DNA of 64,000 nt from Lagopus muta (lineage: Eukaryota > Chordata > Aves > Galliformes > Phasianidae), in assembly GCF_023343835.1 (NCBI RefSeq), contig NC_064439.1, positions 19,787,433 through 19,851,432 of the forward strand. The letters are read 5' to 3'. Shown piece after piece: positions 1 through 12,600 of this stretch. The notes below the pieces were generated by a model, which saw nothing but the letters and a program-made list of their open reading frames with translations, was not told the origin of the DNA and ran no database searches. The first letter of the stretch is position 1. Each line of letters starts with the position of its first letter. Made by a program: the position numbers and the translations under genes.

Positions 1-419
1 TTAATCTAGGGAAAGCAATTTCACAACCTTAAGATAAATTAGAACAGTTTCGTGTTATTTCCTTCCTTCCTATTCCACCAGCTTTGAAACCGCTTTTCAA
101 ACCATCCCCGCACGCAACTTCACTCCTGCAGATAAAAAGGAGAATTGCTGAGGCCCGCAGAACTGCCACGCACCATCAGCATCAGCTGCCCAGCAGGACA
201 GCAGGCTGGCACCATCCCAGGCCGGTGAGCACGGCCCTTTCCTGGACCCCTTATCCCCTCTCTTCCCGTGCCCACCCTGTGTGGTTTGGGACGTGCCGAT
301 GAGGCCCCCCGGCACTGAAGACCCGCACGGGTGAGGGGACAGGCTGTTCCAAAGGGTGCCTTCGTCCGCAGGGCCTAACCCCTGTGCAGGGTTAATGAGC
401 AAGTAGCTGTGCCACAGTG
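1..419. other. Upstream flank of TRDMT1, no gene recognised
   Basis: This is moderately GC-rich DNA leading into the CpG island. Open frames of 72-101 codons on both strands lack recognisable domains or splice context and look like chance. In human the neighbour on this side is VIM; no vimentin exon is visible here. Confidence 0.5.
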
Positions 420-555
420 AAGCTCTCCTCTGGGGCTGGCACTGAGCCGCCGGCGATCGGGAAGGAAGAGGGCGGGCGGGGGGAACGAAAGAGCGGCGGA
501 ACGGACGGGCGGCACTCGGGGAGGCGGTCGGGAGGGCCGTGCAGTGCGCCGAGGC

Positions 556-619
556 ATGGCGGCTCTACGGGTGCTGGAGCTGTACAGCGGCATCGGGGGG
601 ATGCACCAGGCCCTGAAAG
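556..619 (+). CDS. TRDMT1: TRDMT1 coding exon 1
   Basis: Encodes residues 1-21 and the first base of codon 22, including the SAM-binding motif I (LELYSGIGG). The donor is GTACCC at 620. Phase 1 out. Confidence 0.96.
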
Positions 620-3600
620 GTACCCGGCAGCCCGGCCGTGCGGCCCCTCGCCGCCTCCCCCTTCTTTGGACGCCATCTTCTCGCTTCGCCCTCGACCCCT
701 GGGGGCTGTGAAGAGCGCCATCTTCTCGAGGGGACTAAGATGGCCCCTCGCCTCGGCCCCTTCCCCAGCCTGCCTGTCCCCCGCGCCGTCGTGCGCGGAC
801 ACGCGGAAGGAAGCTGTGGGGTGGGAGGCGGCCCCGCATCCCGTAGCTAGGAGGCACATCCATCTCAGGGGCTGGAATGGAGCGGTGGGGTGTGGAAGGG
901 GAGGGGGCTGTGCCCGTGCAGCAGACACGGGAGATTGGTCAGGGCTCTGGTGGAGTGCTTGTGTTAGTGGCCCACAGCTGTAAGCTGGACCCCAAAGCGT
1001 CGTGGCTTGCTGGCTATCACCATGTGCCCGGGAGTGCGCAGGTCAGGGATCCATGGTCCTGCCTCTGACTTGGAGAGTGGTAATACTGTGAGCATTAATA
1101 CGTGCTGTGTCTTCTCCTGGCTCGCCCACGCTGTGTATGGGATGGGCTCAGTCAAATTAGCCTGGGTGTCCCATAGGTGTGCAGGTAGACCACGTGTTCT
1201 TGTGACACGTTGTTTTGTGAATAGCTGATATGTGCCTAACCATGTGGGGTTGGTATGACATTCTCTAAATATGAAAATAAAATACAGAATTTGAGCTGGT
1301 ATAGTGAGTTTGGGCTAGATCATGTGCCCAGGTGTTTTTGATCTGGTGCAAGGAAATCTGGAGCTGATTTTAGGAGATTATTGAAACTATGGCCTGGGTA
1401 CCCTTCACCAAGTCCTGTAGGCTATCCATGAATTGGCTTCCCCAAATAAAAAAGTTGAGCTAGGACTATTGATACGGGCTTTATTACTGTTCTGAGTGTG
1501 GGTTTACTTGCAAATGTACGGCATTTACAAAAATAACTGTAACAATTGCTTACAGTCCTTCAAATACTTGTGCCCTTCTACTACAGCAGAGATCATTTTC
1601 ATGAAAATATCAAGTGAAAAAGCTCACCTTATGTTATTCTCTTAGTTAGCTGTGAAATATTAATGTTTATGGTAGAATCTGCTTCTCATCATGCAGTCAA
1701 GTACTCACAATTACTGGTGTGACATTTTCCCACTGAATGACTTATACTTGAATGCTTGTGTCTGTCTATATATATATACTCACACACACAATCACATGCA
1801 CAGGTTGCTCTGAAAGTAGTGCCTTTACTTATTTCCATGGAAACTACAACAGATACAAAAACAATAGCACTGTTTGTAGTTGAGAATTTGCTTTTTCACT
1901 ATTTTTCAGCATAGCCACCACCATTGGTTATGCATTTTCATGAGTGGTGAACAAAAGCCTGCACACTACACTTTCCTAAATCTTTACCAGGGAAGGTGAC
2001 CCGCTGTTACTCTTGCCGCTGCTGAAATGCACCACCACTGCCAAGCATTGATATGTCAATGGCTGCAGCTTTTTCTGCATTCAGTGACACACTTTTATGC
2101 ACTTTCATGTCAGACTGCCTGTCTGCTGCTTTTTGTCACACAGCAGCCAAATATAATGGAGTATTGACTGGGGGATTTGGCATCTACTGCTGTGCCACCA
2201 GCGTCCGCCTCTGATATCTTGGGCCCATAATAAAACAGGAGGCATTATTTGTGGAGTGCTTGTATAATATGTAAAAATACACAGAATACCAAAATAGGTA
2301 CCTCTGTTGTTACTGTAAATAATCCTAGCCACTTGGTATAGTAATGCATTTTCATTATTTCCAGACTTATCCTTTGAATATTAAAAGCAAAGTATTTATT
2401 TATTTGAAATTGTAGGTTTTGAAGTTTTTGTGGAGTAAGGAGTGTTTTAGCTAATGGTAACGCTTTTCCAATAGCGTTGTTTCTTAAAGTGGTGGGGAAC
2501 TGCCTGTGTGTTATAGGCAGTTTCCATGGAAAGTGAATTCCTGAAACTTGGGCTACACATTTGTCCTTTGGTTTGTCATACGTTGGTGTTTGTAGGTGTA
2601 TAACAGATATTTATTGAGTGTTATTTGGCTTTGACCTTAGCAGAATAATAGATATCTCATGAATGTTTGATAATGTTCTGCAGCAATTAATGAATTGTAA
2701 TGCCAGACGTGATACTTTGTGGCCATCTCCATCCCCAACTAAGAAAAGATCATTTGCAACACAACAAAATACTTGAAAGAATGGGGATGTTGGGAATGCA
2801 AGCAACCTTTCATGATCACTGGAATACTGGAAGTTTGCATCCAGAAGATACCCTGCTTGACCCATGCCACAGAGGACATTTACTCTGTGCACGAAGGCTT
2901 GGGAATGTATATAACTTACATGTTGTGTAGTTTGGAGAGTGAAGGAATTGACTGAAACGTTCTTTCCAGTAAGATGAGAATCTTGTAGTTAAAGTCTAGT
3001 TAAAACTGATAGGCAACTGAATAAAAAGAACTCTATAAAATTTGCAGTGAATTTTGTATTTAATGGCAGGCCATTGTGTAAAACTGGTTTTGATGAATTG
3101 AATTGCATTCAGGACCACTGATACAGTCGGAAGGTTTGATCTCTTCTGCTGTCTTTTCTTTTCGAGCCTTTTAGACATCTGGATTCAGTTTTCTTAGTTT
3201 ATGGAGGAAGAAAGGAAAGTCAGGGGGGATTTAAGTGTTTGCTTTTATGTGAAAATCAAGCAGAGAAAAGTGAATGTTCCTTTGAAAGTGCTTTTTCTTT
3301 GATAATAATAGGATTTCTTATATGTTTTAGGTCTATACATGTACATGAAACCATGCTGTTCCAAAGAGATCTCTGGTGCATGTTTTTGGATGTCCTTTTG
3401 CAGGATTTTTTTTTTTTTTTTCCTCTGTATAAATATGAAGCTTGAAAGAAAGCCCTTCATTCTGCCAGCGCTTTTTTAAGCCCAATACATGAGAGATTAA
3501 TGTGATGTGTAATGGTTTATTTTCTTGGTGTTGTCTCCAGTGAATCTATAGAGCCAGGAAAAATAACAGAGTAGTTTAGAACAGAGTGAGAACATAGAAG

Positions 3601-6600
3601 ACTTAAGTGCAGCCACTCCAGGAAAGCTACTTGTTCTACAACAGGGATTGTGCAGTTCTGGCAAGCTTAGCTCAGAGTTGGTTACTGGCTGTTTCACATG
3701 GGCAGCTTTTGGGCCAGTTATGTTCAGCAACACTGCTCCTGCCTTGGTTTTTTTTTCCTGCATATTTGTCAGTGGTTTTAATTGGCAAATAGTTATTTTC
3801 CAGGAAATCTGATGCTGCCTTTTTTACCTGGATGTCATTTTTGGCTGTGATCTTTTATAGTCTTTACTTTAGGGTAGCAATAATTGAGTTTTCAGGGTGA
3901 GGATGTTCGTTGTTTTGGCAATTGTCACTAAAGTAGAGTGCGTTTGGGAACAAGTAGCACGCAGTTGGTTTCTACATTATTTTCACCTACACTTAAAAAT
4001 AGCTGATTTTTAATAAATGAGTGAAAGTTTGTATCCCACTTTTCCTCTGTTGCTACATACTGTTGATGTACAAATTATTAATATGTGGTTGGATCAGGTT
4101 CTTTTTGCCAATGGAATGGCTATTTGTGAATTTTGATTTTGATTCAAAAGCTGAGAAGAAAAATCTTGAAGGTTGCCTGGCCTTGTGCTCATACTTTAAC
4201 TGTAGATAATCCAACATGCAGAATTCCTAGTTTCAGATTTATAGCAATATCTGAATTTTAACAGCGAAGGCATGGAAAGTTGAGGTTGATTAAAGTCAGA
4301 AGTCATTGAGTCAGTTCATACTCTCTCCCTTGAAGATTCAAGGCAGCAAAGAGATGGAAATGTTTTTCTTTCTTCCCATCCTATGCTCCAAGCATTGCAA
4401 GGATTGTGAAGGTTGATGTTTAGATGGTGTATGTCTAAACCTATTCTATTTTATTCTATTTTATATGCATATATATGAAGGGTTTGGCTGTGTACAAAGT
4501 GCAGGGCTTCTGTAATGAAAAATACAATGTTTTATTTTTAGGAAATCTCTTGCTTCAGCTTATTTCCTTAGCAACTTTCCATCAAACAAACAGTCTGCAC
4601 TAACTCATTCCCAACCAAAACAAACTTAAAATGGCGTATTAATGTAGGCAGTTTTCCCATGAAAAAATGTATTCCAGGTCTCTGCCGCAAGCATTTGTAA
4701 TCTGCCAGGTCATGAAGAAGCTCTTTGAGCATAAAATATGAGAGAGCAATTTTTAAAAAATACTGTCTTTTCCCAGCCATGAAGGTAGTGATAGTTTTTG
4801 AGCATAGGAATATTCTTTTGTAGCCTCTCTTCTCTGCTTAATGTTATTCATTGTATTTGATAACTTCTGTGAATTGCACAGCACAATGAAGTAAGTACGT
4901 AGCACAGCTATCTCAGGAGGAGGGGAAAAGGAGAACGCCGACCTGCAGCCGCAACATTCAGCACAATGCAAAAACATTGCTGATTTGAGTGCCCTTTAGC
5001 ACTGATGTTAATTGCTCCCTAAAATACAGCGCTTTGTAGCACGTGATGGTGCCAGTTGTGCTGCAGTGTGATTTTACATAGTTTTTAGGCTGAACTGAAC
5101 AGAGCCATACAAATAGAGCAGTGGAAAAAAGTTGCTCAGTATCCTGCAGGAAGCGAGTATCGGATTCGCTGATAATCGTGTTAACTGCAGTCACAGACAG
5201 TTCTGCCTAATCGTTTAGGCCACGAGCCGACAGCTCAGAACTGAAATCTTTGCTGTCTGTTTGAAAGGGAAACAGAACGGACACAATATGTGACTAATCT
5301 TCCTTTTTCCATCTGTTCCCGTATACCTGTTAGGGTAGATAATTGTTTTGACTCTGATTTTGCGGCACAGTGGGATCTGCCAGGCTGTGCCCTTGGTGTA
5401 ACAGCACGCTGTCTGACATTGATGGGTTCAGTACATAAGTAGAAGGATGAATATAAACAGATCCATTCTAATTTTAAGGTCTGCATGACAAAAGGGATCA
5501 ATACTTCTGCAGTGGAAAAGGACAAATATAGTAATGTCAGAATTTTTGTTTTCAGAGTTTGAAGATGGCACCCTCTGGGTCTGATTTTTTTTCCACATCA
5601 GAAGCTAACGCAGGCATCCTGCCTGTCTTTGTGTCAGATGCCACACCTTTCAGTCACTGCAGCAGCATCCCTTTCACACTGGTGAGGCCTGAAGTTTGGT
5701 CATTGCCTCTGTAACTTAATTAAATATTGTTACAGAGTTTCTCATATGCTTATTCAAGAGGTTTTAAAATTCAAGTGTGAAATCAATGTGATAGAACTTT
5801 GAGTTCATCTGATTTCAGCCAAGAGGACAAAAAGAGGCTGTGACACCTCTGTCCCTGCCTTCCCAAGGCCTGTGGCTTCCTTCTGAGCTCCGACATCTTT
5901 GTCAGAAACACGCGGTCTTGTTTTGAGGGCTGTGTTGAGGAGGAGTGTTGCAAATCAAATATTCCAGCAGCTAATCAGTGTCATGTGGAAAATGTGTGTT
6001 TTCCTTAGTCTGCCTGAAACAGAATTCTTTTCTGCACGGGTGCAATTCTCTTAATGGCTATATTTGGAAAATTTCACTTGTTTAAAAAAAACCCAAAAAA
6101 CAACAAAACGTCTAGATCCATTTATGTTTCAGTGTGAAAGTTCTGCTATACATTCTGTGGAGCTCATCTTGCTAATTGAGCAGTTCTGGGGCTCCTTCAT
6201 ATTTCTGAGTTGATTTTGTACCTTTTGTCAGTGGAGACAGCTTAACACAGTCTTGATTATGTTTTTGCAGATTGCTTTCAGTCTTGTTATGATGTAGTCT
6301 TACAATTATTTTCAAATAATATGTAGAATTGCTATAGCAAAATTATCACAGTTTAACATCAAAATTATTTAAATTTCAGGAGAAGAGTTGTTGAAAATTG
6401 TTTCGTTTTCACATTGTGTGAAATCTGCACAAGCTTTTCTTTGTTAGGTTTGATGAGTGAGATCTGCTTGTTTGTTTGAGGTCCTTCATGCGTTACTAGG
6501 GTATTTCCACACAAAAAAAATACACTTAATCAGCTTTAGAGGGAGTCTGTTTTGTAACAGGAACTCCAAAGTGAGCACAGCTATTGAGTGGAAAAGAGAA

Positions 6601-9600
6601 GCTTTGAAAAAGTAATCAGGTATTTCTTTCTTTCTTGCGTATATGCAAGAAGAGATTGAATTGAGGTTAGTAAAAAGGATGAACATCTGAATCATGAGTT
6701 GCAGGGAAAGCACACTGCCTGCTTTTCAACTGTTGTTTATAAACTGTGTGAATTTACATAATAACTTGAAATTCCTGATATTTTTTTTCCTTCTGGAGTG
6801 CCTGGAACACACAGTAGGGATCTGTTTGTCAGGAGAATGTGCTTTCAAAAACTGAGAGAATAGAAGAGAAAAGCAGTCTCTTAAACAGTGCTTGAAGTTT
6901 GTTACCATTGCTCAGGTGTTGTAGCTTTGTTTTGGGGAGGGGAAAGTATGAGCTCTTGACTTCGCTTCTTAGTTTTGACAAGTGACCTGCAAAGGTGATG
7001 CTCTTTTCACACTAGGTGTCAGTGTTAACGTACCTGTTCTGTAATCTCAGGTGTAAACACTCTGGTGTCCTTAAGAGTACGCCTGTGTTTAGGGTTGGTT
7101 ACACTTTATGGTCACCATATCAACACAGTAACTGCAAATAATGATTTATGTGTTATCCCTTAGTGGGCAGTCCCTACTTCTTTTTCTTATCAAAACTCTC
7201 GCTCATCTTGCCAGTTACTGCATTCCATAAACGCAGGACAACTACAGTGATCTTTATTAAGGCATCTATTGCAACCTTTGCAATACTCAGATTTCTCTTT
7301 CATCTTGATTTGAATAGTATTGCCTTGAAAACATGCATGGCAAAAGATAGTAGATGGGTGGTAACTGCATCACTCAAAATTATATAATTGTTTTTTCAAA
7401 CTGTAAATAATTAGCTGGGTCACAGTAATTTGTTAGATGTCTCATAAGGTCATTTGTTAATGTGTCACTTGAGTATGCTGTAAGACTACCTGAAGGCAAA
7501 TGGCTTTTTGCCTTGTTTCTTTTGGCTTGCTCAAGCCTTGTTAAAATGGCTCGTGTTTCAATGGGGGCTTTGTGATGGTGATCATGATGTAGGTTTCCTG
7601 GTGGTTGAAGTTGGTGTTGTGTATCATAATAAGCAGGCTGGCTGTTCTCTGCCTGCAGGTCTAACAGTCACCGCAGCCTATCTTTCCAACAGAAAGCCTC
7701 AGTGAGGCATAGTGTTCAAAATGATGAATAGTGTGAAGAGCAGCAGATTAAATACTGTTCTTTTAAGTGTTTATAGTTTCTGTAGAGTTCTTTATAGTAA
7801 CCGTGCTCATTAGTGTACTTCTTAGCTCTCAGTAGGTTTGTTATTATGTTTTCCTCCATTAATGACTATGAGTGTCCCAGAATGCTTTGTCTGATATCAA
7901 GAGATCAGGATCTGCCAAATGTCCTTCAAAATGTTTGGTGTTTTTGGGGTGTTGGAACCAAAGGAGACAGCAGTTGGGTTAGAGGTCCAACTTGTTATGG
8001 GGAATATGCACACAAACATTCTTCAGGTACCTTCTTAAAGTTTTACTGCAGCAGTATGCATATCTCAAACATATTTTAGAGGTACACTAGTTCTCACAGG
8101 GAGCAGAGAAGCAATAAATTATGTATCTTGTAAGCTGTCAGTGGCTGGGGAGCTGCAGGCAGCTGCTGTGGGACTCGACAGGTTGACTTGGGCTGCCTTC
8201 CTATAGTGAGGGAACTTGGTCACCACAGAGGGTGCCTGCGGGTGGGAATGTTATAGATACAGTCTGTTCAGGACTTATGTGTGGCTGTGTCTACAAATTA
8301 AGAAATGCACAGTTAGCTTCCCTTTTTGGATATATAAGAGAGGGAAGTTCTGGCCTCCGATTAATAACAGTCTGTATTTCATATAAAGTTTTAAAGGCAA
8401 CACTGCAGAGTTTGATTTTGTCATTTCTCTTATTTCTGAGCATAGCTGTAATACAACTGAACAAAATTAAATTTCGAGAGTAAAAAATTCAATCTGTGAT
8501 TTTCAACTTTATTTTATTTTAATTTTAGAAAGCTGTGTATGTGCAGAAGTTGTTGCTGCTGTGGATGTGAACACCCTTGCCAATGAAGTTTATAAGCACA
8601 ACTTTCCTAGCACACCATTATGGGCAAAGACAATTGAGGTAATGACTTTTTTTTATTCTAGCCTGGCATTTCTAGAAGTTGATTGACTTCCTATCCATAT
8701 TGGTACCAAAGAGAAACAGACAGACTTAATTATTGATGTTAGGGGAACAGCAGTTTTACAGTAACTGTCATTTAATGTGCTGTATTTGCTTGTTGAAGCA
8801 GATGGATACTTACAATGAGATCTTTTCCTGGAAGTCTTGATTGCTGCATTAAGGAAGGTTATGTGAGTGTCATGTGGAATGCTTACCAGCTCTAAAGGAA
8901 TGACAAAAATCACATTTCTAGATTAAAAATAATATTTTTAAGTGTTTTGAGAGAATTTCATTAAATCTGTTGGAATCATGCCTTTACTTTGTAATTATAG
9001 TTGATCTGAGTAAAACACAGGAAAATATACTAGATGCCTTGCATTTTCTTTGTGGCCTCAGTAGGTCAAATGCTTTAGGAATTCTGTCTCTTTACCAAAT
9101 TATGAGGGAAGAAATAGGTACAGATGTCTCAGATTAACAGAGGGGCAAACTAGATATGGGATTTTACTTGCAGAAGTTACTGCATACTTTTTAATCTTCT
9201 TTTGCAGTTTTACAACATGACAGTAAGGTAATGAATTTGTTTTAAGATATCAGCTTAAGTAAGGTGGCTAAAGGTTAGCTGCTTATTCAGCACTCAGCAA
9301 TAGCAGACTAATAATAGTTTACAGTTTTATATGGGAAAAGAAGTGGAAAGATTGCCTGTATCTTCCTGTTATAGGGAAGAGCAGATTACAGTCAGTAAGA
9401 CCTTCCTTAAATTTACTGAAAAACAGAGGAAATTTTGTCCAGTTTCTGTGGGCAGTTATGTTACACTTTATAGATATGTTGCAAAATATGTAAAGCAGTG
9501 ATTTCATTGTCTCATTTATAGTTATTTGATGGATCCTTCTCTCCTCTTGGCCCCTTAATATACTGACCTACTGTTAGAATTTAATATAGGAGAACTAACA

Positions 9601-12600
9601 CCCAAGCGATTAGTTTGTGCCACAGTCTTTTCTCTTTGAACAGAAATGCTTTTGCAGACTATTGCTTTCAGCCATGAAACAGCTCTCTGTGATTTTTTCT
9701 CAGCAAAAACTAGAATGAAGTGAATTTCATAGGATGCGTTGGTAATGAGCTCCTGAGAGTTAAAACACATCTGTCTAAGATTAACTGAAAGCTATGCCAC
9801 ATACAGCTTTTTGTGTTGTATGCACGATGGATTATAATCTAAGCATTTGTCATATCTCAAAAACTGCCATTAAGCAAACATTTTTTTAACTCCTTTTAAT
9901 CAGGATCTACTGAAAGAATCATGAACTAGTTCATCTCTTCTAAAAGAGTGATTAAATTAAAAAAGTGTTATGTATAGATGCTGGTATCATTGGTGCCTTG
10001 GGTTCATTTTCAAGGCTGTTAATGCATATTTGCTCTGTGTGGTTTTCTGAGGTAGAAAAGAATGGAATTATTAGGTTAAGTGGGAGGTCAGGGAGCTTTT
10101 TACTAGATAGAACAAACTGTGGGTGTAATGGGGTAGTTTTGTCTGAAGGTTGGTTTAATAGTTTTGTACAGTTCTCAGCACTGAACATTCTTATATTTCT
10201 TTTTCCCTTATTCAGGGAATTGCACTGAAAGAATTTGACAGATTATCTTTTGATATGATTTTGATGAGTCCTCCCTGCCAGCCGTTTACAAGGTAGATAC
10301 AGCGGCCTTTGAGTAAAGGGCGAATAAATGTTTTCAAGCATGTTATGGTGTTTGGCCCATCTGTGTAGCTTTATCTTCCTAAACAACCATTCTGTGGCTG
10401 TGTTCACCACAAGGTTCTACTGAACTGGAAGAAATGCAGGAATTTGAATGTTAATTATTGATTATATTTTGTATGTCCTTTTTATTCAGTTAAAATTGAT
10501 TGGACTGCCTAAAGCACCTGTTCTGCACACAATACTGTTTTTCTGACAGTGGAATTAATAAGTCTGCATTTAGAACTGCTTCCTTTCCCTTTAATTAGAA
10601 GTCTAATTTTTCAGTGGGGTTGCTCCAGAGGGAGAACTGGATTTTCTCCCTTCTGTGGGTGATTAAGATTGGAATCTGTTCTTTAATAAGAACTTTGCAA
10701 GTCCTTTGAAAATTACATATGCACGCAGTTTATTCTGAGGAATGTTCCTATTTTAGCCAAGAGAAGTGTATCAATATTTGCACATAGACACAAGTTATGT
10801 TTTCAAAATGTGTTGGCTTTGAAATGATTTTGTGGATGACATAGAGAAATATCTTCATTGTTTAGGAACTGAAATTGCTAGGAGCTTGTCAGATTTATTT
10901 CAAATGCAACTAGTTTGACAGCAGTGGTTGCTGGAGGAGAGGTTCTCTCAACTATAATATAGTTACATAATTACAGTAAGGAAATACAGTTCTCTTTGCT
11001 ATGAATATAACATTTTCTTTTGTAATGTAATGAAAAGAATGGACTGTGTATGACTAATTAATCTAGAGACATGCTAAATTCTTCTACCAAGACTTAGTCT
11101 TTTAAACAACTAGTACAAGTTATGGAAACCAAGGCCTGGATTCATTATCCAATTAATCTCCTTATTGTAAGGTAAATGAGCCTTCCAGTTCAATAGCTCT
11201 AAATTAGTTAAAAAGTTATCCACATCACGCTCAATCCTGCAAAATGGTGAGCACTGTAACCTTAACTTGTCTGGATAATTTAATATATTTGGTATAAAGT
11301 AATTGGCTATGCCCAAATGCTGCTCTTTTGTGTTGCTGCTGTTGTTGTTCCTTCAGGAGTTTTTTTACTGTCTAAGACCATAATACTAATGCTGTGCACA
11401 CTGGGGTGTGAGTTTCATTATTGAATGCTTCAGTGTTAACCTTGTAATGGATTTCAGATCACACTCATTCCTGATGGCATTGCAGAGGATACTGCCTCAT
11501 GCCTGGACACGATGATTTTGCAGAATCTCTTTTCAAAACTTGAAGTAAAAAGTGCCAGCTTTCTGTAGAAAAATGTAAGTGGAATAACAGTGTGCTCCAA
11601 GTAAAATGCAGTTGTTTCCTTATTATTTTGTAGAATTGGCCTACAAGGTGATGTATCTGATCCGAGGACAAAGAGCTTTCTTTATATTCTTGATATTCTC
11701 CCAAGGTACAAGTTAACTTCCACCTCAACTCTTAAGCCCTTGGTGTTAATAAGTAGTTATTTTATGTTGTAAGTAATCTGTAATGTTCTGCAGGGATACT
11801 GCTAATATTTTATTGTATTATTTATTTGTTTTCATATGATCAAAAATAATTTATCATTATATTTTACCAATGTCATTAAGTAACATTTTGAAAACTTCAT
11901 TAAACATGGTATCAGCTGCACAATACAGTATGTCCTCTTTCCCTTTCCACTCTTTCATAAAGTGTCTGTTCTGTCTTTCTGATGCTACTTCGAGCTATAT
12001 TATAGCAGACTGTATTTTTTGATTTGTAATTTTGTTTTGAGTGGTAACGGTAAAAGTTTCAAATAGCATTGATCTGTCTGAACAATTCTCTTTTTTTTGT
12101 CTTAATCTATTCTTTTTGTCTGGCATGACTCTGGTTCCTAATAAAATAGCCTTAATTGTTTGTGTTATTCATATATTAAATTTGAACAGTAAATTCAAAG
12201 TGTTTATTGCTGACATAAATTGTTCTTATTAAGAGTTTTAAAAATCAGTTCCAAGTAATGTTTGTAGTCTTTTTTGGGAGGAGATGCATAGCATTTTAAG
12301 CATCTTTGTAGGTGAATGGAGCAAGCAGGGAGTTGTTCAGAGGGATTTATTTTGCAGAAATCCCTGCCTATGGATTGAGATGTCTATTAGGCATCATCCT
12401 GAAAATTTGCACGAGTTGTGATCCACCAGACACCAACTCTTCCTAAACAAGGGCAGCTGTTCACTGTATTCTTCTGTTGGCTATTCTTACTTCCAGAAGA
12501 GGAGTAGGAGGGAAAGAGGTCTGTCTGTCTTTCTCTTCCCACCACCATACTCCTGTATTCTCTTCTTTCAATTTACTATTAGCACTGGGGTAAGTTCCTT

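Larger units (their letters stand above)
420..860 (+). promoter_or_regulatory. TRDMT1: CpG-island promoter of TRDMT1
   Basis: A GC- and CpG-rich block surrounds the first exon, in contrast to AT-rich DNA on either side. No TATA box is seen. The start codon lies inside ATGGCGGC, a YY1-type core. Three more YY1-type cores (GCCATCTT or its reverse AAGATGGC) occur in the first 125 bp of intron 1. This is the layout of a housekeeping promoter with dispersed start sites. The transcription start cannot be fixed from sequence; it probably lies between about 430 and 550. Confidence 0.8.
620..8528 (+). other. TRDMT1 intron 1 (7.9 kb)
   Basis: Holds the downstream half of the CpG island, a TA/CA microsatellite near 1769-1792, a mariner-like element at 1801-2263, and otherwise AT-rich unique-looking DNA. 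An antisense open frame of 93 codons at 2611-2892 has no recognisable domain. No further exon was found. Confidence 0.7.

Noticed and set aside
392-928. Antisense 178-codon frame and a 188-codon sense frame across the CpG island
   Set aside because: Both arise from low stop-codon density in GC-rich DNA. They overlap the true exon 1 and its splice donor and show no domain.
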